NCBI RefSeq assembly: GCF_900101885.1
Contig: NZ_FNAN01000024.1
Span: 62,001-126,000 of the forward strand
Source of the DNA: Dyadobacter soli
GTDB taxonomy: Bacteria; Bacteroidota; Bacteroidia; Cytophagales; Spirosomataceae
Reading direction: 5' to 3'
DNA length: 64,000 nt
The notes under the pieces: model-generated
The model's input: the letters and a program-made list of their open reading frames with translations, nothing else
The model's database searches: none
Told to the model about the DNA's origin: nothing
Position numbers and translations under genes: made by a program
Shown here: positions 17,890 through 26,487 of the stretch, one piece after another
Layout: every line of letters starts with the position of its first letter
Position numbering within the stretch: position 1 is the stretch's first letter

Positions 17890-19170
17890 TTACAAAGCGA
17901 ATTTCGTTTTGATCGCGTCTACGAAATCAAGTTTCTCCCAGGTGAAGAGTTCTACTTCGACTTCTTTTTCTTCGCCGTTGGCACCTTTGAAGGATTTTTT
18001 CACGATCTCGTTCTTACGTCCCATGTGGCCATAAGCAGCTGTTTCGGAATAAATCGGGTTGCGCAGTTTCAGGCGTTGCTCTACCGCGTAAGGGCGCATA
18101 TCGAAGATTTCACCGATTTTGGCAGCAATAGTGCCGTCGTTGTCAGCTACTTTCGATGTTCCGTAAGTGTTTACATACAAACCGCAAGGCTCAGCCACAC
18201 CGATCGCGTAAGAAACCTGAACGAGTACTTCGTCGCAAAGGCCGGAAGCAACCATGTTTTTAGCGATGTGGCGTGTAGCGTAAGCAGCCGAACGGTCTAC
18301 TTTGGAAGGATCTTTTCCGGAGAATGCACCACCGCCGTGTGCACCTTTGCCACCGTACGTATCTACGATGATTTTACGGCCTGTAAGACCGGTATCGCCG
18401 TGAGGACCACCGATTACGAATTTGCCGGTTGGGTTGATGTGGTGGGTAATATCGCCTGTGAACAGTTTTTGCAGCTCAGGCGTCAATTTCGCTTTAACGC
18501 GTGGGATTACGATCTCGATAATGTCGCTTTTGATTTTCGCAAGCATTGCTTCTTCGCTATCGAAGTCGTCGTGCTGTGTCGAAACCACGATGGTATCGAT
18601 ACGCTGCGGTACATTGTCGTCGCTATATTCGATCGTTACCTGTGATTTCGCGTCCGGGCGCAGGTAAGGGATCAATGAAGGCTCGTTGTTACGGATGTAC
18701 GACATCTCTTGCAGGATCTTGTGCGCAAGGTCGAGTGCAAGCGGCATATAGTTCGCTGTCTCGCGGGTTGCGTATCCGAACATCATACCCTGGTCACCGG
18801 CTCCCTGTGCATTCGCTTTCGATTCGAAATCTTCCGCTGCTGCCGCACGGTCCACGCCCTGGTTGATATCCGCGCTCTGATCGTGGATGGCCGAGAGAAT
18901 ACCGCAGGAGTTTGCTTCAAACATGTATTCACTCTTCGTGTAACCAATCCTTTTGATCACTTCACGGGTGATCTTCTGAACGTCCAGGTAGGTGTTGGTT
19001 TTTACTTCGCCGGCCAAAACTACCTGCCCGGTCGTCACCAGTGTTTCGCAGGCCACCTTACTGTTGGTATCCCATGCTAAAAAATTGTCAATCAGTGCAT
19101 CTGATATTTGATCGGCGACCTTGTCAGGATGTCCTTCAGATACGGACTCCGAGGTGAATAAGTATGGCAT
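17890..19170 (-). CDS. metK: S-adenosylmethionine synthetase
   Basis: 426 residues. The N-terminus LFTSESVSEGHPDKVADQIS holds the methionine- and ATP-binding histidine. The signatures GAGDQGMMFGYA (about 120) and GGGAFSGKDPSKVDRSAAY (about 282) are intact. It makes S-adenosylmethionine from methionine and ATP in the cytoplasm. The protein is longer than the E. coli enzyme (about 384) because of insertions common in Bacteroidota. It starts 47 bp after the end of an FkbM methyltransferase gene, itself a likely SAM user. I looked for a SAM riboswitch before it and saw none in the short gap. Confidence 0.97.
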   Translation of the reverse strand: MPYLFTSESVSEGHPDKVADQISDALIDNFLAWDTNSKVACETLVTTGQVVLAGEVKTNTYLDVQKITREVIKRIGYTKSEYMFEANSCGILSAIHDQSADINQGVDRAAAAEDFESKANAQGAGDQGMMFGYATRETANYMPLALDLAHKILQEMSYIRNNEPSLIPYLRPDAKSQVTIEYSDDNVPQRIDTIVVSTQHDDFDSEEAMLAKIKSDIIEIVIPRVKAKLTPELQKLFTGDITHHINPTGKFVIGGPHGDTGLTGRKIIVDTYGGKGAHGGGAFSGKDPSKVDRSAAYATRHIAKNMVASGLCDEVLVQVSYAIGVAEPCGLYVNTYGTSKVADNDGTIAAKIGEIFDMRPYAVEQRLKLRNPIYSETAAYGHMGRKNEIVKKSFKGANGEEKEVEVELFTWEKLDFVDAIKTKFAL

Positions 19171-19217
19171 TGGAAACGAAATAAGAAGTTAAAGAATGTT
19201 TTAAATGTGTGATAAAA

Positions 19218-20081
19218 TTACCTCCTGAGAAGCTCTTCTATTTTCCTAGTCGAGGGCAAAAATAAGTAATCATTTAGATAATGGCTTTGCGAATCGTATT
19301 GTTTAAGAATAATTTCCTCAATTTTCTCAAAATTCAACCCTTTTTCTGTCCTGATCCTGTATATGGTGTAGTTCAGGCTTTTAACTAGTTCGACCAGCTT
19401 GCTGGCCCGCTCCTGCAAGATATGCAGGCTGATTTTGGCATCGTGGCAGTCCAGTACCTCACAGGTTACTACCGGGTTGTATTTTGCGAGTGCGTTTTTC
19501 AAGCCTGTCAATACTTCCAGCTCGGCTCCTTCAACGTCGATCTTGATGAAAGCGATATCGCTGATATTGCCCAGGTTGAGTTCGTCGAAAGCGAATACCG
19601 GTACATAGCTGACATCCTTCTCATTGTAGTGGCCGGGCCTGAGGTCACCTATCATGGTAGCCGAAGAATCCGCCCCGGCTTTGTAGTAAAATTTCAGGAC
19701 TTCTGCATGTGACGAAAGGCCCACCGGCAGCACGTGTACATCTCGCAACTTATTCAATCGGATGAGTTGGACGAGATAGGATGCGCAATGCGGGCTCGGT
19801 TCGAAGCCATAGTAGGGGTTATCCCGGCAGCTTCGGAACGCGATCAGCGATTGACCTACATTGACGCCTACATCGATGAAGCTGCTGTTGGCAGGCATTT
19901 GCATGGATTTCACCAGTTCGGAGAACCAGCCTGCCTCGTCGATGTTGAAATTGGCGAGGCCAATGTTGTTGATTACCGGAATCTTGAAGCGTTTGTTGTT
20001 GCGTGTAATGGCGCCGGTAAAGTTTACGTGACGCGTCAAGTCTTTTACGGACTCTTTGAGAACTTTTGTTAGAGAAGCCAT
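19218..20081 (-). CDS. FkbM family SAM-dependent methyltransferase
   Basis: 287 residues from ATG 20081 (MASLTKVLKESVKDL); a TTG at 20138 would add 19 residues with no support. The SAM-binding motif I is SFIDVGVNVGQS, followed by YGFEPSPH (motif II). The FkbM hallmark IKIDVEGAELEVLTGL is present in the middle. Family members O-methylate sugars, lipids or secondary metabolites; no such cluster surrounds it, so the acceptor is unknown. It lies just upstream of metK on the same strand. A hairpin follows the lipA gene upstream, so it probably starts its own transcript. Confidence 0.85.
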   Translation of the reverse strand: MASLTKVLKESVKDLTRHVNFTGAITRNNKRFKIPVINNIGLANFNIDEAGWFSELVKSMQMPANSSFIDVGVNVGQSLIAFRSCRDNPYYGFEPSPHCASYLVQLIRLNKLRDVHVLPVGLSSHAEVLKFYYKAGADSSATMIGDLRPGHYNEKDVSYVPVFAFDELNLGNISDIAFIKIDVEGAELEVLTGLKNALAKYNPVVTCEVLDCHDAKISLHILQERASKLVELVKSLNYTIYRIRTEKGLNFEKIEEIILKQYDSQSHYLNDYLFLPSTRKIEELLRR

Positions 20082-20184
20082 TGATTTTAAGTAGTGTAGT
20101 GTACCACATAAACCTACATATTTCTTACGCTTAATCAAATTCGACTTCGCCAGTGGTTACAAATATTGATTTCCAGGCATGAAA

Positions 20185-20214
20185 AAAGCCGGCGGGTTTG
20201 CACCGGCCGGCTTT
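20185..20214 (-). terminator. Intrinsic terminator downstream of lipA
   Basis: AAAGCCGGC (20185-20193) and GCCGGCTTT (20206-20214) form a perfect 9-bp stem. On the minus strand the second arm runs into TTTTTT, 29 bp after the lipA stop. Confidence 0.85.
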
Positions 20215-20242
20215 GCTGTATTCAATTAAATTCTTCTTTAGC

Positions 20243-21121
20243 TCAAATTGGCACATTCACATGCCGCTCCGCATGGTAACTCGAACGAACGAGTGGTCCG
20301 GATTCCACGTATTTTAATCCACGTTTCAACCCTTCTTCCCGGTAGTTGTCGAACATTTCCGGTGTGATCCATTCGATCACCTCGTGGTGCATTTTAGTGG
20401 GTTGAAGGTATTGTCCCAAAGTAAGGATATCGAGACCGTTTTCGGCCAGGTCGTCCATGGCTTTGTAAACTTCGTCCTGCGTTTCGCCAAGGCCCAGCAT
20501 AATGCCCGATTTCGTGCGCTGGCCAAATTCCTTCGTGCGTTTGATCTGTTCCAGGCTGCGGGTGTATTTAGCCTGCGGCCGTACCGCGCGGTATAAACGT
20601 TCCACGGTTTCCATGTTGTGGGAAACCACCTCCTGGCCTGCTTCGATCATGTGGATCAGCGCGTCCCAGTTGCTTTTAACGTCCGGAATAAGCGTTTCGA
20701 TCGTGGTTTCAGGCGTATTTTCCTTCACCTGACGCACGGTCTGATACCAGATTTCCGCGCCTTTGTCTTTCAGTTCGTCGCGGTTGACGGACGTGATCAC
20801 CGCATGTTTCACCTGCATCAGCTTAATCGCCTCCGCTACGCGACGAGGTTCGTCGGTGTCGTATTCGTTAGGCCGGCCGGTCGCTACCGCACAAAAACTG
20901 CAACTTCTGGTACACACATTCCCTAGGATCATGAAGGTGGCCGTTCCGGCGCCCCAGCATTCTCCCATATTCGGGCAGTTGCCGCTTTCGCAAATGGTAT
21001 GGAGTTTATAATTATCGACCAGCTGTCTTACTTTCCTGAATTCAGGGCCTGCGGGGAGCTTCACCCGAAGCCAATCGGGACGTTTTCTGCGTTCCGATGG
21101 TATTACTGGCAATTCAATCAT
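20243..21121 (-). CDS. lipA: Lipoyl synthase
   Basis: 292 residues. Both iron-sulfur cluster motifs are intact: the auxiliary cluster CESGNCPNMGEC (about 45-56) and the radical-SAM CTRSCSFC (about 71-78). The C-terminal RSSYHAE serine region that completes the auxiliary cluster is also there. The enzyme inserts two sulfur atoms into protein-bound octanoyl chains to make the lipoyl cofactor of 2-oxoacid dehydrogenases. It starts 18 bp after the preceding outer-membrane protein gene on the same strand and ends in a strong terminator, so the two form an operon. lipB is not in the window. Confidence 0.97.
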   Translation of the reverse strand: MIELPVIPSERRKRPDWLRVKLPAGPEFRKVRQLVDNYKLHTICESGNCPNMGECWGAGTATFMILGNVCTRSCSFCAVATGRPNEYDTDEPRRVAEAIKLMQVKHAVITSVNRDELKDKGAEIWYQTVRQVKENTPETTIETLIPDVKSNWDALIHMIEAGQEVVSHNMETVERLYRAVRPQAKYTRSLEQIKRTKEFGQRTKSGIMLGLGETQDEVYKAMDDLAENGLDILTLGQYLQPTKMHHEVIEWITPEMFDNYREEGLKRGLKYVESGPLVRSSYHAERHVNVPI

Positions 21122-21139
21122 ATCAATCTGTAATGGTAA

Positions 21140-21898
21140 TTATCTTTTCTTACTTCCAAAATAAAGGGTCAGGTATCCGGATGTAAAAAAGGCCTTGTTC
21201 TGCGCATCCGCCATTATGGTAATTTTTCTTGAAAAAGCTTCGGCTATAAAACCGATCTCAACGCCTGTCACATTATCCCGAAAGGCACTCAATTCGAAGC
21301 TCATAGCAGTTTTAATGTGCAGGCCGGGCACTACTTTCGATTTCCCGAAACCGGAGAAAAAGCTGCCCGCACCGATGATATCGCCTGCTCTGTTAGGGTC
21401 GAACGGCTGGGTGGTCACGCGGCCGTCGGAGCCCTGGTATTGAACCATATACGGCTTTTCGAAGCCCAGTGAAGGACCCGCGGCAACAATCCCGCTGATC
21501 GAAATGCCTTCATCATCCTGCCTGCTGAAAAGCGCTATTTCACGGCCATATTCGGGGCGCAGCACAAACAGGTAGTTCTGCTTGCCGTAAACCAGCCTTG
21601 CTCCTGTTACAAAATCCTGCGTGGAAAGCTCTTTCGGATGCTTCACATTCACGAGTTCGAGTGCCAGGTAACGGTATGTATTCTTCCCGAACATTTTGGA
21701 ACCCAGCGCCGACGACTGGCGGAATACTGCGCCCCCGAGAATCCCGGAGTTGGTATTGGTGGTAATACCCACAGAGGTAAATGATTTATAGGTCTCCTCG
21801 GCGTCCTCGTTATTCTTCACAGACCTGCGCTGAGCGTATATTTCTGTCGATAGTGCAAACAGAATAGCTACTGAAAGTAAAAGTTTTACACGCATCAT
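21140..21898 (-). CDS. Secreted beta-rich protein, probable small outer-membrane barrel, upstream of lipA
   Basis: 252 residues. The signal peptide (MMRVKLLLSVAILFALS... cut near YAQ) is followed by alternating hydrophobic/polar strands and many aromatic residues. The chain ends FFTSGYLTLYFGSKKR, which differs from the usual terminal aromatic of integral barrels, so the outer-membrane location is likely but not proven. I recognise no named family. It is cotranscribed with lipA (18-bp gap), though a functional link to lipoylation is not apparent. Confidence 0.65.
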   Translation of the reverse strand: MMRVKLLLSVAILFALSTEIYAQRRSVKNNEDAEETYKSFTSVGITTNTNSGILGGAVFRQSSALGSKMFGKNTYRYLALELVNVKHPKELSTQDFVTGARLVYGKQNYLFVLRPEYGREIALFSRQDDEGISISGIVAAGPSLGFEKPYMVQYQGSDGRVTTQPFDPNRAGDIIGAGSFFSGFGKSKVVPGLHIKTAMSFELSAFRDNVTGVEIGFIAEAFSRKITIMADAQNKAFFTSGYLTLYFGSKKR

Positions 21899-22012
21899 AT
21901 TATTAGTATAAATTCCCTGTGAATGTGTATGTGTCGTATGAACAGTGAAAGTACAAAATAATAGCGTATGCTGCTGTATATCGACACCACTTTAACGGTT
22001 TTTTGTACATTT

Positions 22013-22108
22013 ATGTTCTTTAAACGAAAAAAGAAGCAAAAAAGCCTGCCGGTGGTCTCTAATCCGCCAAAATACCGGTTGTTTCTCCCATTTCTAATGT
22101 CCTTTTAA
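22013..22108 (+). CDS. Possible 31-residue basic small protein or leader upstream of waaA
   Basis: ATG 22013 opens a frame starting MFFKRKKKQKS and ending in a hydrophobic LFLPFLMSF before TAA at 22106. The waaA start follows 10 bp after the stop, so it could be a translated leader coupled to waaA or a tiny membrane-tethered peptide. A frame this short can arise by chance, and I have no homology support. Confidence 0.3.
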   Translation: MFFKRKKKQKSLPVVSNPPKYRLFLPFLMSF

Positions 22109-22118
22109 TCAGTCTCCT

Positions 22119-23375
22119 TTGGTGAAAATCATCTATCAGATCGCCATTCAGGTTTTCGCATTTCTATTCCGCTTAGTCGCACCTTTCAATCCTAAATTAA
22201 AGCTCGGCGCCGAGGGGCGGAGGGGCCTTCTCAAACGTCTGAGGACGTCTTTTCCAGATCAGGCGGCAGGACGTCCGGTGGCGTGGTTCCATGCCGCGTC
22301 GCTTGGGGAATTCGAGCAGGGGAGGCCGGTAATGGAAGCTTACCGCACGGCCTATCCGGATCATTTCATATTGCTTACGTTTTTCTCGCCGTCGGGTTAT
22401 GAAATCCGTAAGAATTACAACGACGCCGACCTGATTTGCTACCTGCCGATCGATACGCCTTCCAATGCGCGTCAATTCGTTGAAATCGTCAATCCGCGCA
22501 TTGTCTTTTTTATTAAATACGAGTTCTGGTTCAACTACCTGCGGGAGCTTCGGAAAAACGGAAGTTATATCCTTTCATTCTCCTCTATTTTTCGTTCTAA
22601 CCAGATTTTTTTCAAGTCATATGGCGGTTTTTTTCGGGAAATGCTGCGCTATTTCGACCACTTATTTGTTCAGAACCAGGCGTCGGTAGCGCTGTTGAAA
22701 GAGGCCGGCATTACCAATGCCAGCATCGCAGGTGATACGCGCTTCGACCGTGTACGCGCAATCGCAGCGAACGCGCGTGAGCTGCCGGAAATCGGGCTGT
22801 TTAAAGCAGAAAGTCAATGCCTCATTGCAGGTTCGGTGTGGGACGCGGATATGCAGTTGCTCATCCCCGCGCTGAATGCATTGACGGGTAAATTGAAAGC
22901 CATTATCGCGCCGCATGAGATCAAAGCCGAAGAAATTGCTGGCTGGCGTTCCAAATTGAACGGTCGTTCCATTTTGTACTCGGAGGTGGCGGCGGGGCAA
23001 AATCCGGAAGGATTCGACTACCTCATTATCAATAACATCGGAATGCTTTCGTCACTTTATCGCTACGGAAATATGGCTTACATCGGCGGGTCATTCGGGG
23101 TGGGGCTGCATAATATCCTCGAAGCCGCGACATTCGGTTTGCCGATTGTTTTTGGGAACAAAAGCTATCACCGGTTTCAGGAAGCGGTGGATTTGATTGA
23201 AAAAGGAGGCGCATTCCCGGTAGCTGATGGAGATGAGCTTTTAAAAGTACTGGAAAAATGGGTTACAAGCCCCGCTGAGGCCACTAATGCAGGTAATGTA
23301 AGTACCGGGTACGTGAAATCAGGAACGGGTGCTACCGAGCTGATTATGCAGAAAGTGAGAGAAACAATGAGCTGA
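22119..23375 (+). CDS. waaA: 3-deoxy-D-manno-octulosonic acid (Kdo) transferase
   Basis: 418 residues. The start is TTG 22119 or the adjacent GTG 22122; both give the same N-terminal anchor (IIYQIAIQVFAFLFRLVAPF). The family-defining acidic motif HAASLGEFEQGRP (about 60) is the proposed catalytic part of the GT30 fold, and the C-terminal nucleotide-sugar site reads GGSFGVGLHNILEAATFG. It transfers Kdo from CMP-Kdo to lipid A precursor on the inner face of the inner membrane, an essential step in LPS core synthesis. It stands alone apart from the small frame just before it and converges on a ROK gene. Confidence 0.93.
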   Translation: MVKIIYQIAIQVFAFLFRLVAPFNPKLKLGAEGRRGLLKRLRTSFPDQAAGRPVAWFHAASLGEFEQGRPVMEAYRTAYPDHFILLTFFSPSGYEIRKNYNDADLICYLPIDTPSNARQFVEIVNPRIVFFIKYEFWFNYLRELRKNGSYILSFSSIFRSNQIFFKSYGGFFREMLRYFDHLFVQNQASVALLKEAGITNASIAGDTRFDRVRAIAANARELPEIGLFKAESQCLIAGSVWDADMQLLIPALNALTGKLKAIIAPHEIKAEEIAGWRSKLNGRSILYSEVAAGQNPEGFDYLIINNIGMLSSLYRYGNMAYIGGSFGVGLHNILEAATFGLPIVFGNKSYHRFQEAVDLIEKGGAFPVADGDELLKVLEKWVTSPAEATNAGNVSTGYVKSGTGATELIMQKVRETMS

Positions 23376-23400
23376 CGGCACATTGGAATGTACCATCAGC
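23370..23400. terminator. Imperfect hairpin between waaA and ROK gene
   Basis: Arms GCTGACGGCACATT and AATGTACCATCAGC pair around a 2-nt loop with two mismatches. No T tract follows on either strand. It sits exactly between convergent stops, so a termination role is possible but weak. Confidence 0.3.
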
Positions 23401-23409
23401 ATTCAAATA

Positions 23410-24633
23410 TCAGGAGAATTCCTTCGCAATGAGGTTGTCGAACAGGTAAGCTTGCGTTCCCAGCAAGCGCGCTTTGGCACCCAGCTTCGAAATGTGGATC
23501 GAAAGCGGGTTTTTGAAGTCCGAAAGGCAGTATTTGTTGATCGCCTGCTCGATCGGGTTGGAAATGAACGGCCCGGCTTCCGCCAGCAGACCACCCACAA
23601 TAATCACTTCCGGGTTGAACAAATGGACCGCCGTAGCCAGTCCTTTACCCAGCTCGGTGCCGACTGTGCTCAGCAAATCAATCGAAAACTCATCGCCCGC
23701 GTGAACTGCTTCGATGATATGAGAAGTATCGAGCAGGTCCAGGTTGCCATTCACAATCTGTTTCAGGATCGTCGCGCGGCCGCTGTTAATGCCGTCCTTC
23801 GCCTGGCGTATCAATGCAATGGCCGAAGTAATCGTGTCCAGGCAGCCCACTTTTCCGCAGTGGCAAAGCATTCCGTCCGGTTTTACCTGGATATGCCCCA
23901 GCTCGCCCGCGAAACCCGATGCGCCATTGAAAACCTCACCATTGATAATAATGCCCAAACCCACGCCCCAGTCGATGTTGATCGTCAGCACCTGCGATTT
24001 ATCCACTGCATACCCGAAACGGTGCTCGCCGATGGTAGTTGCTTTGGTATCGTTGAAGAGGCACACCGGAAGGTCGAAATGCTCTTTGAGGTACGTTACC
24101 AGCGGCACACCCGGCGGTGTCAGGTTCAGGTAAGTTAAGTTAATGCCCTGCGAAGAATTGATCAATCCCGGCATCGAAACGCCTATTCCCCACAGCTTGC
24201 TGCGGGTGATGTTGTTGGATTTCAGGAAATCGTCCGTCGAGGCAAAAAGTTCTTCCAGGAAATTCGAAGAATCGTCGAGGCGTATATCAACTTTTCGTTT
24301 GAGGATCAGTTGGTTATGAAGGTCAAAAATGCAAAGCTGCGTATCATGGCGGTTAATGTCCATGATCAGGTTCAGGTACTTTTTCGCATTCAGGCCATAA
24401 AGTACCGGTGGCCGGCCGGCTCTCGCTGGGCCTGTCCCTGTTTCGGTAATCCAGCCCTCCCGCATGAGGTCGTTTACAATACCGGTTGCGGATGGGATAC
24501 TCGCATGGAACAACTTGGCCATTTTGTTAATGGAAGTGTCGCCGGACTGATACAGATGCAGCAGGAGGCTGCTTCTAATGCGATTTTTACGAATATCAAT
24601 GACCGAACTCGGTTCTTCTGCCACTAAGTCCAT
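23410..24633 (-). CDS. ROK-family transcriptional regulator (NagC/XylR type)
   Basis: 407 residues. The N-terminal winged helix (about 15-75, with INKMAKLFHASIPSATGIVNDL as the recognition region) is followed by a ROK sugar-kinase-like domain. The zinc site GHIQ...CHCGKVGCLDT is complete, including the histidine and three cysteines. ROK regulators bind a sugar or sugar phosphate and release DNA. The sugar and targets are unknown; no sugar operon is adjacent, though GH20 and GH130 genes lie elsewhere in the window. It is divergent from rsgA over 340 bp of AT-rich DNA that should hold its own operator. Confidence 0.88.
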   Translation of the reverse strand: MDLVAEEPSSVIDIRKNRIRSSLLLHLYQSGDTSINKMAKLFHASIPSATGIVNDLMREGWITETGTGPARAGRPPVLYGLNAKKYLNLIMDINRHDTQLCIFDLHNQLILKRKVDIRLDDSSNFLEELFASTDDFLKSNNITRSKLWGIGVSMPGLINSSQGINLTYLNLTPPGVPLVTYLKEHFDLPVCLFNDTKATTIGEHRFGYAVDKSQVLTINIDWGVGLGIIINGEVFNGASGFAGELGHIQVKPDGMLCHCGKVGCLDTITSAIALIRQAKDGINSGRATILKQIVNGNLDLLDTSHIIEAVHAGDEFSIDLLSTVGTELGKGLATAVHLFNPEVIIVGGLLAEAGPFISNPIEQAINKYCLSDFKNPLSIHISKLGAKARLLGTQAYLFDNLIAKEFS

Positions 24634-24977
24634 TCTGCGGAGTAGAAAAAAATTATAGGATGACGTTTTTAATTTTCTTTATGATTGGGTGTACTAATGT
24701 ATGAAATAATCAGAAAAATCGGGAGGGATTTTAAAAAATATTATTATTTGTTGTAAAATCCTTAGCAAATCGGGCGATCGGCCAAACGTTTTCTAATTAG
24801 TACAGCGGTCACAAATGGGAATTTTTTAGCTTGAAGGAGATAATTATACGCAACGCAGATAAAAAATCAGGGAAGTTGGAAAACTACTGGTTTTGTAGCT
24901 GGTTTTGACTTCGCAGCCAAATTTTAGTGAGTTCTGGCAAAGTCCTTTTAAATTCGCTGATTCCAAAACAAAGAGCA
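24634..24977. other. AT-rich divergent intergenic region, no gene recognised
   Basis: About 340 bp between the ROK gene and rsgA. It holds runs of A and T and a short rsgA-frame extension from 24927 that I do not accept as coding. Promoters for both genes are expected here, but none matched the TANNTTTG consensus well enough to mark. Confidence 0.5.
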
Positions 24978-25913
24978 ATGAGTTTAATAAGGGGTTTGGT
25001 ACTTCGTTCGACCGGTTCGTGGTACGAGGTTAGGGATAGCAGGGACGGGCATATCTGGCAATGTCGTTTGAAAGGCAAATTCAAAGCATTGGGTTTGAAA
25101 GTGACCAATCCGATCGCAGTAGGGGATTATGTGAATTTCGAAGTAGAAAATGAAGGTGAAAACTTTGGCATTATCCACGAGATCGTCCCGCGCGAGAACT
25201 ATGTGATCCGCCGCTCGGTACACAAAACGGCCCACGCACACCTTATTGCCGCCAATGTGGATCAGGCGATATTGATCTGTACATTGGTTTTTCCGCGAAC
25301 TTCGCTCGGCTTCATCGACCGTTTCCTCGTCGCCATCGAATCGTTCCGCATTCCCGGCGTATTGGTTTTCAACAAGCAGGATCTGCTGAACGACGAAATG
25401 AAGGATTTCCAGGCCGAGCTCATGGAATTGTACACCGGCCTCGGATACCGCTGCCTTACCACCACGGCGGTGGCCGAACTCGGTCTCGATGATTTCAAAA
25501 CCCTGCTGAAAGGCAAAGTCTCGTTACTATCCGGGCATTCCGGCGTCGGGAAATCCACGCTCGTGAACGCGATAGCGCCCGATCTGGACATTAAAACCCA
25601 GGAAGTCTCCACATTCGCGAACAAGGGCGTGCACACTACCACCTTCGCCGAAATGTTCGAGCTCGAAAAGGATACATTCATCATCGACTCGCCGGGCATC
25701 AAAGAGCTCGGACTGGCCGATATGGAAAAGGAGGAAATCAGCCATTACTTCCCCGAAATGCGTGACTTGCTTAATCAATGCCGCTTCAACAACTGCCAGC
25801 ATATCAACGAGCCCGGATGCGCGGTGAAAGACGCCGTTTCAGAAGGGAAAATCGCGATGAGCCGGTTTGAGAGCTACCTGAGCATTATGGCGGGGGATGA
25901 TAACCGGAAGTGA
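24978..25913 (+). CDS. rsgA: Ribosome small subunit-dependent GTPase A
   Basis: 311 residues from ATG 24978 (MSLIRGLVLRSTGSWYEV); the frame opens at 24927, but the family starts at this motif. The GTPase is circularly permuted as expected: NKQD (G4) comes before the Walker A GHSGVGKS (about 186-193) and DSPG (G3). An N-terminal OB fold and a C-terminal zinc knuckle (C-x5-C-x-H-x5-C, starting CRFNNCQH) complete the family architecture. RsgA helps 30S subunit maturation and 16S rRNA binding. An octamer repeat follows its stop. Confidence 0.95.
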   Translation: MSLIRGLVLRSTGSWYEVRDSRDGHIWQCRLKGKFKALGLKVTNPIAVGDYVNFEVENEGENFGIIHEIVPRENYVIRRSVHKTAHAHLIAANVDQAILICTLVFPRTSLGFIDRFLVAIESFRIPGVLVFNKQDLLNDEMKDFQAELMELYTGLGYRCLTTTAVAELGLDDFKTLLKGKVSLLSGHSGVGKSTLVNAIAPDLDIKTQEVSTFANKGVHTTTFAEMFELEKDTFIIDSPGIKELGLADMEKEEISHYFPEMRDLLNQCRFNNCQHINEPGCAVKDAVSEGKIAMSRFESYLSIMAGDDNRK

Positions 25914-25924
25914 GGTGAATTTTG

Positions 25925-26004
25925 TGAATGAGTGAATGACTGAATGAGTGAATGAGTGAATGAGTGAATGATTGAATGATTGAATGATTGAATGATTGAA
26001 TGGG
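25925..26004. repeat. Octamer tandem repeat, ten units
   Basis: Ten head-to-tail 8-bp units of TGAATGRN: TGAATGAG, TGAATGAC, three TGAATGAG, four TGAATGAT and a final TGAATGGG. Units are nearly identical and the unit length is not a multiple of three. The tract starts 11 bp after the rsgA stop and ends about 50 bp before the epimerase start. Copy number is likely to vary by slippage. Confidence 0.9.
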
Positions 26005-26057
26005 CCGCTGGGGAACGGCGAATGTGCCGTGAGGTGGGTAATGACGTTTTCTTGATG

Positions 26058-26459
26058 ATGAAGAATGTAGAACATATTGGCATTGCCGTTGCGGATCTTG
26101 CTGTCGCGGAAAGTGTTTATTCAGCATTGCTTAATGTACAGCCCTACAAACGCGAGGCTGTCGAATCGGAGCAGGTTACTACTTCATTTTTTAAGGTAAA
26201 CCAAACCAAAATAGAGCTGCTCGAAGCTACCGGACCGGATAGTGCTATTTCGCGCTTCATTGAAAAAAAAGGGGAAGGCATTCATCACATTGCTTTCGAA
26301 GTCGAAGACATTCTCGTGGAAATGGAGCGGTTGCGCAATGAGGGTTTCACATTATTAAATGAAGTCCCCAAACGCGGTGCCGATAACAAGTTGGTTTGCT
26401 TTGTACATCCCAAAAGTGCGAATGGGGTTTTGATTGAGCTTTGTCAGGAAATTCGTTAG
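26058..26459 (+). CDS. mce: Methylmalonyl-CoA epimerase
   Basis: 133 residues from ATG 26058 (the ATG at 26055 adds one Met). The VOC fold has paired metal ligands in VEHIGIAV (H near 5) and GIHHIAFEVED (H near 75), and a C-terminal glutamate in VLIELCQ. It interconverts the two epimers of methylmalonyl-CoA in propionate/succinate metabolism and works with the mutase, which is not in this window. The frame extends back into the octamer repeat, but that is incidental. It may read through from rsgA or depend on a promoter near the repeat. The stop lies 12 bp from the convergent tamL stop. Confidence 0.9.
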   Translation: MKNVEHIGIAVADLAVAESVYSALLNVQPYKREAVESEQVTTSFFKVNQTKIELLEATGPDSAISRFIEKKGEGIHHIAFEVEDILVEMERLRNEGFTLLNEVPKRGADNKLVCFVHPKSANGVLIELCQEIR

Positions 26460-26467
26460 CAGGAGCA

Positions 26468-26487
26468 GGGGCTAGAATGGTAGCCCC
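26468..26487. terminator. Short hairpin between mce and tamL
   Basis: GGGGCTA (26468-26474) and TAGCCCC (26481-26487) form a perfect 7-bp stem with a 6-nt loop; the tamL stop lies in the first arm. There is no T tract, so termination is uncertain. Confidence 0.35.

Noticed and set aside
19171..19217. SAM riboswitch before metK
   Set aside because: The gap is only 47 bp and shows no conserved riboswitch core.
25885..26127. Minus-strand frames coding repeats of His-Ser-Phe/Ile in the octamer tract
   Set aside because: All three frames stay open because the 8-bp unit lacks stops on that strand; no start context or domain.
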